DNA from: Hypericum androsaemum | Lineage: Eukaryota; Streptophyta; Magnoliopsida; Malpighiales; Hypericaceae | DNA length: 64,000 bases | Assembly (NCBI GenBank): GCA_963995505.1 | Contig: OZ023197.1 | Coordinates: 2,215,001-2,279,000, forward strand | Reading direction: 5' to 3' | Shown here: piece after piece, positions 35,810-47,080 of the stretch | Layout of the letters: every line of letters starts with the position of its first letter | How positions within the stretch are numbered: the stretch's first letter is position 1 | Position numbers and translations under genes: made by a program | The notes under the pieces: generated by a model | The model's database searches: none | Seen by the model: only the letters and a program-made list of their open reading frames with translations | Told to the model about the DNA's origin: nothing

Positions 35810-37210
35810 CGCTAAACTAGCGAAAGTGGCAAATTATTTACAAATGTGTAAAATATGTGTATCAATTGTTTTAAAATTTTGGGTTGTATATAGTGATTTT
35901 AATATGATATCAGAGTCTCCATCCGGCGTGTGTAATAATGGCCTTCAGAAGAAGATAAGAAAATTCATTTTGTCCGGAACTCACGAGAAACGAAAACAAT
36001 CAAGAGTGGGGTGGGATGTAGCGACCAGGCCTAAAAACTGCGGAGGAATGGGTATTGAGAGGCTAAAAGATTAAAAATAATGCCCTCCGTCTAAAGTGGG
36101 TTTGAAAATTCCTCATTGACAAATCCTCTTATTGGGCGAAGTTGGTGGCGGGGATTCATAACTACTCAACATATTACACCCTTTCTATTCCTTTGGTTGT
36201 CAAAGCAGGTATGTGGGAAGGAATTTGTAAGGTTATGATGGAGGATTACTTAACTTCGACGGTGTTTATGTCAGAGATTACATTGCAGCTTGGTAATGGG
36301 TGTCTTTTCCACTTCTGGTGTGATCTTTGGGTTGATGGTTTGGTGCTAAAAGAGTTATTCCCTCGCCTATTTCTAATATCTAACCAGCAAGAAGTAACAG
36401 TTTTTGAATGTTAAAGGTGGTTGGATGGGAGCTGGTCATGGTGTTTATCAGGGGTTACTTGCAACTGATTTATTTTGCAAATTGGGTGCTATCTCCCCTA
36501 CGCCCAATCTGTAGGATAGGCTCCTTTGGTAAAATTACTATATGGCTCGTGCTATGGGCATCTGAATTTGGTGAGCCAACCTTCTTTTGAAGCTCATCAA
36601 GTATGGAGAGGAGAATTACCCTTTAAGGTGGAGTGCTTCTTATGGGTCTTGTTGCGGCTAAAAACTCCCGACAAAAGATTTGTTGATTAGGACACGCCAA
36701 GTAGAAACTTGGGACTGTTTATGTCCATTTTGATGTACAGATGACGAGACGAGTGAGCATTTATTCCTGCATTGTAAGTTTTCTTGCAGTATAGGGAATT
36801 TTATTACCGGGAAGGTGGGAGTTAGTTGGTGTATGAATCGTTCGATAACTTCCGCTTTTTCAACTTGGATGGGCATTAGAGGTGGTACGAAGAAGGTTTG
36901 GTTTGCTTTGTTTGGTGTGATTATATGGAACTTATAGGAACAACAGAATCACACTATTTTTAAGCTACGAGTTGCAATCAGGAGTTTCTTAGGCATTCTA
37001 CTCTCTTACGAGCCCGTGAATGGATGTTTTGGTCGGGTACGACAAAATTTTTTGAAAACCAAGATCTCTTCCTATTTCTGGAATCTTTCAGGGAGGCGGA
37101 CTTTTAATTTTCTATTACCTTTTGGGATGGTCTTGTAATTATCTTTACTGCAAGTTTATTTACGGTTTTTGTATGTTATATTAATAAAGAAAATTTTACC
37201 TCTAAAAAAA
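35810..37210 (+). mobile_element. 5'-truncated, degenerate LINE copy
   Basis: The three broken frames correspond to the C-terminal part of an L1-type ORF2. IRKFILSGTHEKRKQSRVGW and NCGGMGIERLKD match the thumb region seen in the LINE at 20.8 kb. The part around 36180-36400 (LQLGNGCLFHFWCDLWVDG) follows, then ELPFKVECFLW of the zf-RVT domain near 36610. Stops and frame shifts are frequent. It ends in AATAAAG plus an A-rich tail (37180-37210). TATGGCAT at 35802-35809 and 37211-37218 may be a short target duplication. 5' truncation is normal for LINE copies. Confidence 0.75.
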
Positions 37211-37522
37211 TATGGCATGAGAGCGGGTTGATTCTCATTCAACCCACATTTCACTGCACATTGTCGAAATCAAATTTTATACAAATTTTGATCCAATCGA
37301 CTTCGTTTCATACATCCCACGTGTAGAAACCCATACTTGTCAATTGTATAGATTAGATAAAGCTAGTGAAAGTTATATTTCTCAGAAAATAACTAGTTTT
37401 CAAGATAAAAAATCAGACGAGATCACAAAATTTAATCAATAAAATGTGGAGATTAAATGTACAAGGAGGAGTTGAGAGAAAAACAGGGCATTAGCTTCCA
37501 AGTCGATCCTAAACAAGAATTG

Positions 37523-38332
37523 CTACGGACCAGCCGGAGAGAGACTAAGATGCAAGTCCAGACCCAACGCCTCGTCGAAGCTGGGCCCACCTTCCCCCTT
37601 CGAAAACCGACTCAACGAAGTGGGCCCCACAGGTCCATCAACGGGCCCATTGTGGGCCCGACTGATGCTGCTGCTACTACTACTTCCGGTACCATGCACT
37701 AGTTGGGCCCCACTAGGAAACCCCCACTCTCCCAAACCACCGTGACCACCGTATGGCAGCCCCCCGCCGCCCCGGCCCCCGCCCGGGAACATGCACCCGT
37801 GCGACACGTGGAACGGGGGCGGCGGGCCGGCTCGCTGCAGGTAGACCCAGGAGGGGGTGGCGGAGGCGGAAGACGGGACGACCACCGGGCCGGCGGAGGC
37901 GAGGAGGTGGGCCGGCGGGGAGAAGGCGGAGACCATCGGGTTCCTCGCGAAGGCGGCGGCCGCGTTCCGGGTGGCCTGCATTTGTGCCCGCTTGAGCTGC
38001 TGCCGCTCCTTCTTGTGGGCGTTCTGGTGGCCACCCAGGGCCTGCGAGTTGGCGAACTCCCTGCAGCAGTACTGGCACTCGTACTTCCTGCTGACGTCAG
38101 CCGACGAGGAGGTCGCCGGCGCCGGCGGCGATGCGCCGGCGGTGGTGGAGTACTCTTCAAGGTCATGATCAACTCCTCCTCCTCCCCCCATGTTCATTAT
38201 CAGGTCGTCTTCTTGTTGTTGCTGTAGTTCTTCTTCTTCTTCTTCTTCTACTTTCGAGAAGTTGTACCCGAAGAGCTTTAGCCTTGTTGCGCCCTGTTTG
38301 GTTGCTCGGTAATGTTCAATCAGCTCCCCCAT
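37523..38332 (-). CDS. C2H2 zinc-finger protein of the GIS/ZFP5/ZFP6/ZFP8 type
   Basis: 269 residues, single exon. One C2H2 finger with Cys86, Cys89, His102 and His106 contains the plant-specific QALGGH core, followed by [18 protein letters not shown]. The N-terminal RLKLFGYNF (17-25) and the C-terminal EAR repression motif LDLHLSL (258-264) complete the pattern of Arabidopsis GIS, ZFP5, ZFP6 and ZFP8. These are nuclear factors that link gibberellin and cytokinin to trichome and root-hair initiation. The middle is rich in Gly, Pro, Ser and Ala, and an acidic run (about 29-35) precedes a Gln run. The start is the first ATG after a GA/CT leader, and the TATA box lies upstream. Which paralogue it is cannot be settled by eye. 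Confidence 0.88.
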   Translation of the reverse strand: MGELIEHYRATKQGATRLKLFGYNFSKVEEEEEEELQQQQEDDLIMNMGGGGGVDHDLEEYSTTAGASPPAPATSSSADVSRKYECQYCCREFANSQALGGHQNAHKKERQQLKRAQMQATRNAAAAFARNPMVSAFSPPAHLLASAGPVVVPSSASATPSWVYLQRAGPPPPFHVSHGCMFPGGGRGGGGLPYGGHGGLGEWGFPSGAQLVHGTGSSSSSSISRAHNGPVDGPVGPTSLSRFSKGEGGPSFDEALGLDLHLSLSPAGP

Positions 38333-38354
38333 TTTTATTAATTGGGTGGTCTTT

Positions 38355-38382
38355 AGAGAGAGAGAGAGAGAGAGAGAGAGAG
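38355..38382. repeat. (GA)n microsatellite in the zinc-finger gene leader
   Basis: 28 bp of pure AG dinucleotide, read as (CT)n on the sense strand, between the TATA box and the ATG. CT-rich leaders of this kind are common in plants and can bind GAGA factors (BPC proteins). Confidence 0.85.
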
Positions 38383-38442
38383 GTGAGGTGGTGGGGTTTA
38401 GGAATTGAGGTTAGAGTCACCTGAAGGGAGCTTGGAAGTGGC

Positions 38443-38450
38443 TTTATATA
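38443..38450 (-). promoter_or_regulatory. TATA box of the zinc-finger gene
   Basis: TATATAAA on the minus strand, 111 bp upstream of the start codon at 38332, with the (CT)n tract between. The spacing fits a plant core promoter with a leader of about 80 bases. Confidence 0.65.
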
Positions 38451-38459
38451 GGGTTAAGT

Positions 38460-41400
38460 CCTAAGTTCAGATTTTAGAAAAGTTGTTTGTGTTTTTTTAT
38501 GACAAAGGAATACCAAGAGAGATTCTTTAGTAGGATGACAACAGATCTTACCTCGTTGATTGGAGGATGGTAGGATGTTTCACACCTATTACCGAAATGG
38601 AAAATTTTGTTTTAGAGAATAATAAAATCTAATGCCGAAACATTTATTGTTCAGGTCAATCTACCTAAATTTTTATTAAACAAAAAGCAATACCAAGTGA
38701 GAGAAAAAGATGATAGAGATGGTTACGGACATCCCAAGGTGAGAAGAGTCAATGTAAAATTTTATTACCTTTGAGTATCCTGAATTATTAGATCAACTAA
38801 TTTAAATTAAAAGAAGATGACGTGTTAAAGATTAATTGCCCAATGACTTCGCCCTTTTTGTTTTTGAGAAACAATGACTTCGCGCTTGTCTCGGCAAATC
38901 TGTCTCATTTTGGTCGGGTGTCTCGGCAAACTTCTGTCGTTCCATATTTAGCAAAAAGTATACGTGTTCTCAATCTCTCTCTCTCTCTGGGACTCTGGTT
39001 TCGTTTTCTTTTTAATTTTTTTTGTTAAATAGATTAATATTATAACCCAAAATATTTACATCAAGTAGTACTAATCCTATGTAACTAGTTAATTACATTG
39101 ATAATCTCCCCTATCGCGTAGAGATTCTATGTACAAAACTAAATTTCGGGGACCAATATCTGCTATAGAATTTGACCATGTAAGTCATCTTGAACTTGTC
39201 CAGTAATAGCATGGATGAGAAGCTGCTTGTTACACCGCTCGCCTTGTTCATTTTAATCTTTTTACTTAATTGAAGTTAAAAATTTCAACAAATGGACTTT
39301 AATTAGGATTCTCTAGAAGGAGGTTAGACAGTCCAGGAGCTAATTGAAGTTAAAAATTTGGGTTACCATAAAAATTATGAAAGGAGTAGTTGAATTGGTT
39401 GACTTAGTCAACTGTATACCTATCATACTGCATCATGAACCTATTTTCTTAACCTCTAAACTGAATCTGTGGAGTGATTCAATATGAGGAAAAAAGGTAC
39501 GTAGCAGTTGAAGTAGCACCGCAACAATGATTTAATTTGGTTTGACTTCACTAATTGATTTTAGTATTTTGTGGTATGATCGATAGATACTTCGGTGTCT
39601 TGTAATTTAAAATTTATCAATCGAGCATCGGCCATCTAGAATGTCACGCCATCTGGCAATATCCACGTGACATTTCTGATCATTACCCAAAAAAAATTTG
39701 GGAAAGCTTCACCTTAATATTTTATGGTATGAACAATTGATACTTCGGTACATTGTCGTTTAAAATTCGTCAATTAAGCATGGTCAAAAAAACCATGGCC
39801 ATCCTTCATGAAACCGAAGTGTCGATCGCTTATCTATATAGTACTAAAGTGTGGTTTAAATCACAAGGTACCGACGTGTCAATCATCAATATTACATAGT
39901 ACTGGAGTAAAGTTTCCCTAAAAATATACATTTACAGTAATTGATTGCCAGGGCATAAAAATAAACGATGATGAGGTCTATTTTTTTCGCTTTTATAGAT
40001 GATGAAAAGTGGAGTTAGAGTGACCAATTAGAGGTTAACAAATTCAATTTGATCATCCAAAGATACTGTGGCTACAATAATACTCAACTCATATAATGGA
40101 CGTGCCCTAGCCACTGTATACGTGACACGTACCCTTTCTTGTATATTGCTCTTATGCCAGGCTTTTCCTGGTGACTTGGTCATTAATTTACCATATGGTT
40201 TAAGATAAATTATAATCAAATTATACACATGATTATGTCCTGATCCGCCTAGATCACTTGTTGGAGCTTTTGTATAATTAATCTCTCATTAGATTATTAT
40301 TATTTCTCGCCTAGGTGTAGTTGGAAGTATGCCACTATCTCAGATGAGTCGACGGGAAGTCCGTCTTTCTGCTTCTCCATGATTAATTCAACCCCTAATC
40401 TTATCCGGGAAAAAAAACACACTTAATTTTTTATATAAACGAGGGACAAATATCCCTATCTTTTATTCATTAAATATTAGACAAAGGAGAACAAATATGT
40501 CGGTGAAGTTAATTTCCTACGGATCATCTAAGTACAACAATATCATCGTGACATAATATAAAAAAAATGTAATCAAGTACGTGTATTTGGCGTGGCCGTA
40601 AAGACAGAAATATCCTTTTTCACATTTTATGCTGTTTTTAACTGTCCTCTTTTACTCTCACTTAGCTGGAAGGACAATATTTTTTATTTGATAAAACATG
40701 GAATTGACATACAGCTACCCAACTTTTGCTACTTTATGATTTTTTTAGTTGTTACGATATCTAATCAAATATTAAATCCTATTTATTGTATTTTTCTTAA
40801 TCTCTACCATAAAATTTTCATTTTTTCTCCCATATCAACCAAAAATATTATTGAGAATACAACAATATTAAATATCCAGTTAAAAATTTTATCCGACTCA
40901 AATTTGAACTAGTCGACATGGTTAAGATACTTAGTTTAATATTTGGATATCACGTCTTCTAGGGAAAGTCAAAACAACCATGCATGCAGACAAGAGCAAA
41001 AATAGTTTCGTGGCATCGACCATGTCCTGAAACTAAAACGTCCATTTAATGATATAACACCCTAAGTCCCACACTTCATCACTTCCTTATGGCCCATATG
41101 TCAACATCTAATCTACCTTCCATATCTAGCTTTTGATACTCATGCTTCACAAGAAAAGCACCATTTTTTCAAACATCTTTTCCCATGAAAATCATACATT
41201 AGGTTTAGTTTTTAATTCTTGTAATTAAAGCATGTTTTTAATGCTAATTGAACTCAATTAGTACTTATTTTTTAGAAACAACTCAATGAGTACTTGGTGT
41301 TGGTTGCTGGTTCTGATTGCTAGTAAGTGATGCTGAATGAAAAATTAGTGTTTGATCAAATAACATGTGCTCGTAATTGTTTGCAAGTGTAAAATTTTAA

Positions 41401-41940
41401 TTAATGGTATCTTTTGAAAAATATATGTAGAATATTTTTTAAATTATGACTATACTAAGAAAATGATGGATCGTTCTATATTTCCACAAAATTCATAATA
41501 ATAATAATAGTAGTAATAATAATAATATATGTACTAAAATAAAATTATATTACGAGATATAAAATTTTTTTTGTGCGACAACAACTTGATTTTCCAAAGT
41601 TAATTAATATATTACCAATTTATTATTTAAATTATTTTTAAGAACAATATAAACAATCAGAAGCTTATAAACGCCAATTTGAGAGGCGAGTAGGGCCCTT
41701 TACCAAATAGAATCGAAGTGTTGTTTCAATAAACTGTCTCAATCAATACAACCAAACAGATTTGTACTAACTAATGAGAGTTGTTACAAATGATAAGACA
41801 CTGTTGAAAGAGTTATTCTCTAAAATATGATCTAATTGTGCTCGAGTCCGAATACAAAAGGTAAAACAAAACAGAAACAAAAAATGAGACAAGTGGAATC
41901 TTTATTCTGTTGTTAGTCCATAGGATAAATAATAAAACAC
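38460..41940. other. Intergenic; one small inverted-repeat element, no gene
   Basis: About 39698-39924 has inverted ends (GGGAAAGCTTCACCTTAATA at the left; GGAGTAAAGTTTCCC at the right) with internal copies of ATGATACTTCGGT-like text. It looks like a MITE of about 225 bp, with a related partial copy at 39530-39620. An (AAT/AGT)n microsatellite lies near 41498-41528. No coding sequence recognised. Confidence 0.45.
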
Positions 41941-41949
41941 GATGAAGAA

Positions 41950-42983
41950 GGGTTTTTTCCCAAAATGGTGATACAGTACAACTTTATTATCAATATGGTG
42001 TTACTGTTGAAAAAAGTTCGAGAATGGTGTCTGTTTCCCAGATCGAAATTTTTTTTCGACTTGGAGTACTCAGATCGAAAAAATTATTCGACTTGGAACT
42101 AAAATCGAAAAAAAAATGTAGGACCCAGATCGAAAGTTTTTTTCGACCTGAGGAGAGAGAAATCTCAGGTCGAAAAAAATCTTCTCCCTGAGAAAGGGAT
42201 CTAGCTGGGTTGCATGGGACTTACTCCGCTGACAGAGCAAATCAACATTGTTTACTCTTAAAATATCCTTAAGGAACTTAATGACATTGCTTGCACGCAA
42301 GATACTAATCAAGCATTTTTTACTGTCTGAATTATTAATCCAATCTGGATCTGCCTTTAGATTATTATCGATGCATTTCTTTTGGCCTAATTTTAAAGTA
42401 AAGAGCTACTAATAAGTACTTATATCAACTGATAAAAAATTTAACCAAGTCTTAAATTAAGTTATTGAGAAATAAATAATCTTAAATACTTGTTAAATTT
42501 TTTTTGTCACCTTTCAAAAGTCAATACCCATATTAAATTATCATATAAACAAAAAAAATAAAGCAACGATATGAAACTCTCTTATACAAAAATTTATAAG
42601 TTTTGACAATACACAATTAATAAGTTTCCATCGTAATATTTTTTCTTCATGTAATCCAAAATTTCCAATAGGAAATTACCAATAGGTAATTAGTTCCCCG
42701 AAAACTTGTAATGCTGTGGCAGCGGACCCTTCCTCAGGTCGAAGGTTTTTTTCGACCTGAGATTTTTTTTGATCTGGGTCCCACGTCGAAAAGATTCGTT
42801 CGACAATTAAATCGAAATTTTTTTTCGATTTCAGTCTCAAGTTGAATAATTTTTTCGATCTGAGTACTTCAGGTCGAAAAAAAATTTCGATCTGAAAAAC
42901 GAATACCATTCTCAGAATTTTTTCATCAGTAACACCATATTGGTAATAAAGTTGTACTGTAGCACCATTTTGGGCAAAAACTC
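41950..42983. mobile_element. Second MULE of the TCGAAA-palindrome family
   Basis: It begins GGGTTTTTTCCCAAAATGGT and ends ACCATTTTGGGCAAAAACTC, the same ends as 34246-35202. The flanks are GATGAAGAA (41941-41949) and ATGAAGAAT (42984-42992), sharing 8 bases. Palindromic modules such as CAGGTCGAAGG...TTCGACCTG (about 42736-42760) lie near both ends. The interior (about 42180-42680) is unique AT-rich DNA not found in the other copy. No transposase. Confidence 0.85.
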
Positions 42984-42992
42984 ATGAAGAAT

Positions 42993-43943
42993 GACTATAA
43001 AATAATCGAAAAAAATAAATAAGTTCGGGTGCTCACATGTCACAACTCTCAAGTATGGTCCTACCATTACATGCCGACGATGAATAATTGCTGTGGATGT
43101 TTGCGTGATTGACGTTGAAATCTATTTTACTATAGGGTTTTCCTTCTCTTTAGAGATCTTCCCGAATCTTACTAACTACGAGAGAGAGAGAGAGAGAGAG
43201 ATTAAAGGAGGGCTTAAGAGCTTAGCAATAACCCACTAACTTTTTTTACCACTTAATATCTGGATATTCATTAGCCACAAATTTACCGACCGGTATAATT
43301 CAGTAACCTGCTAACTTGAAACAACAAAGAGTATTAATTATTAAAGGTCATCATCGTTACTCAAAAGCCACTCCCAAAAGTCTTCATCGCAACTCCTAAG
43401 CATGGTCCCACCTTGTCTCCCTCTAGTTTCATGTGTAAGTGTTTATCTACTTCAAAGCTCCTTCCTTTGTCACTTAGTCAAATTTTCCCATTTAAGAAAA
43501 ATCATATCCATGCTTATTTGGATCTTGAAGATCCATCTCACCTGAAAGCTACTTTGCTTTTATGGACCGTTAGATTCGATGTTGAATCATGATTACTAGG
43601 ATTAAAGCCTAGGTGGCAGATTTGGAACCATATATATGTAAATTGTACAGGATTATAACGATACATTCGATATGAAAGTTTGAAAGAACCAGTTTTATAG
43701 TTAATCTATAAAGAAACATGTCAATTTTTTTTAAGAAGTACTCGATGAAATTTTTGAAAGATGTTATAATTCTCCCAACAAATATTTAATACCATTGTAT
43801 TTTTAAAAACTCAAACTCTCAATTTTTATTTGTTACTGCATAAAAACGAATTATAGAAACTTATGTGTTAACAAATATGGATGAAGAGTGTACGAGAATA
43901 AAAGATATCAATATATGCTTGGTTTAAGAAGCTGAAACGATCA
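42993..43943. other. Intergenic with a (GA)n microsatellite
   Basis: A GA run lies at 43180-43201. No gene or element boundary recognised. Confidence 0.45.
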
Positions 43944-43952
43944 TTATATATT

Positions 43953-44610
43953 GGGCAAATTATCTTCACGTCCCTGAGGTTTGGTCACCCTCCCCCTAGA
44001 GTCCCTGACTTTTGGAAAATGATTGTCCCGTCCCTAAGTTTTGACGATAATAGACTCTCGGGTCCCTGAAGCCGGAATATTCCTTTTTCTCCGGTGAACC
44101 CCCACCTGAAATGACCAAAATACCCTTCTACTAAAAAATAAAAAAAAAACCCTTTTTCCTTCCCTTTCTTCTTCCTCCCATTTCATCTTCTTCCTCCCAC
44201 CTTCAACCAAAATCAAATTAAAACTCAAAAATAATCTAAACAATTTTAATGAGAACCAAAACTAATTAGAATGAACTAAAACTAAATAGAGAGAATAAAA
44301 TTGTTTTGGTTCTCATTAAAATTGTTTAGATTATTTTTGAGTTTTAATTTGATTTTGGTTGAAGGTGGGAGGAAGAAGATGAAATGGGAGGAAGAAGAAG
44401 GGGAAGGAAAGAGCTTTTTTTTTGTTTTTTAGTGGAAGGGTATTTTGGTCATTTCAGGTAGGGGTTCACCGGAGAAAAAAGAATATTCCGGCTCCAGGGA
44501 CCAGAGAGTCTATTATCATCAAAACTTAGGGACGGGACAATCATTTTCGAAAAGTCAGGGACCCTAGGGAGAGGCTGACCAAACCTCAGGGACGTGAGGG
44601 TAATTTGCCC
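43953..44610. mobile_element. Fold-back MULE, 658 bp, exact 9-bp duplication
   Basis: It begins GGGCAAATTATCTTCACGTC and ends with the inverse GACGTGAGGGTAATTTGCCC, flanked by exact TTATATATT copies (43944-43952 and 44611-44619). The two arms (about 290 bp each) are inverse copies almost to the centre, leaving a loop of about 60-80 bp around 44250-44310. The shared motif AAATGACCAAAATACCCTTC (44110-44129) and its inverse (44436-44455) are present. It has no coding capacity. Read through by a promoter, it would give a long hairpin RNA. Confidence 0.9.
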
Positions 44611-44619
44611 TTATATATT

Positions 44620-45058
44620 TCCTTTGAAAGAAGCTTTCCTTTAGGTCCTTTACACTTGAAAAATTGCTCTAGTTTTGTTTTGTTGAACTATATTTAGTTA
44701 TCTTATAGGTTTAACATGAACGATCATTGAACATGTGTAGTAGCTGAAAACTAATCTCAAATAAGAGTCCTAACTGAAACTTATTTCAAACGCCAAAGAT
44801 TCGGTGACAATATGTGTGCATTGAGGGATTTAATGAGTTTGATTGGATCCCTATGATTTTTCATTATTAAAAACCTAGGGTTATGTGAAGGAGGCTTGAA
44901 ATGATCATTATGCACGTAGATTTAGGGCATAGATTATCATCTTTTATTAGTTAAAAACTATGTGCTTTTTACTAACCCATCTACCTTTTGCTTGGTTATA
45001 TGTTGGATCCAATGATCTTGTCCTTTAGGTCTTTCTCACTCATGGAAAGCTTATATAG
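44620..45058. other. Intergenic, no gene seen
   Basis: AT-rich spacer between the fold-back element and the SINE. Nothing recognised. Confidence 0.4.
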
Positions 45059-45072
45059 AAAGACAAACACAT

Positions 45073-45160
45073 AAGTCTGATGTCAATAGTCATTTGGCCT
45101 AGCGGCATAGGCGTTGTTTAACTTTAAGGAGGTAAATGATTCAATCTCTGACATTATAAC
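45073..45160 (+). mobile_element. SINE, 5' part (head with pol III boxes)
   Basis: A tRNA-like head: an A-box match TGGCCTAGCGG (45095-45105) and, about 33 bp downstream, a degenerate B-box GATTCAATCTC (45138-45148). The unit is split by the Copia element. It resumes at 52922 and ends in poly(A) at about 53114-53124. The 12-bp repeat AGACAAACACAT lies before the head (45061-45072) and after the tail (53124-53135), which closes the SINE at about 290 bp once the Copia and its 5-bp duplication are removed. Confidence 0.72.
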
Positions 45161-45922
45161 TATTGAAATAAATATTAGTAAATAATGGTTTAATACGAGT
45201 ATGCAAATATAGATCGTAAGCATATAAAGAGAAGAGTTTAGAGGTATGCTCACAATCACACTTGTGAGTAAGTGTGTACAACCGTCTTCTTCGAGCTAGG
45301 GATTTCGGATGCAATCCTGGACGAGGCCACAGTTTTACCGTGTGCCCTTAAACTCTTATTACCCGCCTATATGCTTCAGGCCTCCGTGGGTAAGAGAGTT
45401 CCCAAGGTACAACGCCCAACCTCGTGTACAAAGGAAGCACTTTCGTACACCTTTCGAACCTTTCGTAGCCTTAGAACTCCGACACAAATGAAAGTGAGAA
45501 ATGCTATGCTATGGAGGGAGAAGTAGAGAGCTCAAGGAAGAGTGTGAGCTGGGATGATTTGGAATGAAGGAGGTGGGCTCCTTTTATAGGCAGCCTTGGA
45601 CCTCCAACAGCCAAATTCGGATTTAATAGGGCCATTAACCCACCCATTAAATGGGCTGTTACAAGACCCATAAAACCCCCATATTCATTAGGCTGTTATC
45701 CCATTTATTGGTTTGAATTTAAATTCGAAATTTAAATTCAAAGCCACCTGGAAGGTGAAGAAGGTTCCAGAGTGTGGGCTTGTCCAAACGGAAGTCCAAG
45801 AAGCCCAGAGGACTTTTTGGGCCTAGGATCGCTACAACAAGTCCGGCCCAGTTCTAAAAAGATAAGGCCCTGGAACCTGGAACAATTCCCACAAACCCAC
45901 AATCCCGCAACCCGCACCCGCA

Positions 45923-45986
<64 letters not shown>

Positions 45987-46481
45987 GCCCGGCCCGGTCC
46001 GGGTCGGGACGGGGCGGGGCGGGGCGCGTGCGCGTGCGTGCGTGCCGAGCCGAGCCGAGCCGGACGGACGGACGGACGGACGGCGCGAGAAGCCTCTCCC
46101 TTCTCCACCAGTTTACCCATGCTAGACTTCTAGTCCCTTATAAACTTGTCTCAGCATGGTGCGCTAACCAATGTGGGATTGTGCTTATTTTAATAACAAC
46201 CATACCACTTTAAAGCCAATTTTTATTCACCCCGAGAATTGGATTTTCGCAAGTGTTATACATCGTTACGAAGCTCTATCAACGAGCTTCGTATTGACCT
46301 CACAAACACCCAAAATCAATTGGTGTGACCTTCAATTAAATTAGCTCAAAGTTGCCCACTAATTACTTAGTTATTATATTTAATTAGGATTCTCCCTCTA
46401 ATTAAATATTTGGGCCAAAGCCCAATACACTCACTTGTATTGGGCCATCTCTTCCTTGGTTAATAAACCAATTCTCCAACA
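45161..46481 (-). repeat. 3' LTR of the Copia element (1321 bp)
   Basis: On the minus strand it starts TGTTGGAGAATTGG and ends TTATTTCAATA (TG...TA rather than TG...CA). It keeps the probable core promoter TATAAAAG (45581-45588). U3 is therefore about 890 bp and R plus U5 about 420 bp. It holds ten tandem GAGCCC hexamers (45926-45985) followed by GGGGCGGGGC, a GCGTGCGCGTGCGTGCGTGC run and (CGGA)n. Confidence 0.92.
45581..45588 (-). promoter_or_regulatory. TATA box in the left (3') LTR
   Basis: TATAAAAG on the minus strand at the expected U3/R border. The matching part of the right (5') LTR is deleted. Confidence 0.6.
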
Positions 46482-46492
46482 ATCCCCCACAT
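46482..46492 (-). promoter_or_regulatory. Polypurine tract of the Copia element
   Basis: CATGTGGGGGA on the minus strand sits directly upstream of the TGTTGG start of the 3' LTR, where plus-strand DNA synthesis of a Copia element is primed. Confidence 0.8.
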
Positions 46493-47080
46493 GAATGCAA
46501 ATTGGCTTATATATAATATGAGCCTACCAATGCTACATGCAACTTGGAGTTCTGCGAGAATTTGTTGCATCAGGAACGGTGGTTGAAAGCCTTGAACCTT
46601 CCTTAGTGAAATACCTTCGGATATACTTGCCAACCAGTGGACGCGATGCCTTGAACTGTTCGGCGTTTCATGTATACCAAGACAAAGGTACTCACACAAC
46701 TCCTTCTCAAACCACTACTTGGTTCTTTCGTTGTTGTCCATTTTGGCCCTGGACTGCCTTGGAAACATCATCGAATGCTCTAAAGATTTAGCCCTTAACT
46801 CATCTCATAGAAGCGGCCCCTTCACATTCGATATAGGTGATCTCTTATAAGGAGTATCCTGCCATACCCCACTTATATATATACTCGAAGTATAAGGATC
46901 ATTAAAAGCTTAAAGCTTAACCTTCACATGGACAGGTCTATCACTCTTCCATCACAGGAATGGGCAAGGAACTCAATTTCTCGAGTGCTTTGTTCGACCC
47001 TAGCCTCACAATTCGGTTGTCCCTTTGAACCTGCAGATCAGGATTTACGATCCAGGTTGGGTTGCCATCATGGGTTTAGG

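Noticed and set aside
37699..38227. Frames of 80-174 codons on both strands over the zinc-finger gene
   Set aside because: Shadow frames of a GC-rich exon. Only the 269-codon minus frame has the C2H2 finger and EAR motif.
45094..45150. Possible tRNA gene
   Set aside because: A- and B-box-like strings are present but no cloverleaf can be formed and the unit ends in poly(A) between target duplications, so a SINE fits better.
45772..46125. Plus-strand frame with a long Arg-Ala repeat (and its twin at 52246-52560)
   Set aside because: Produced by the GAGCCC hexamer tract in the LTRs; antisense to the element and without any domain.
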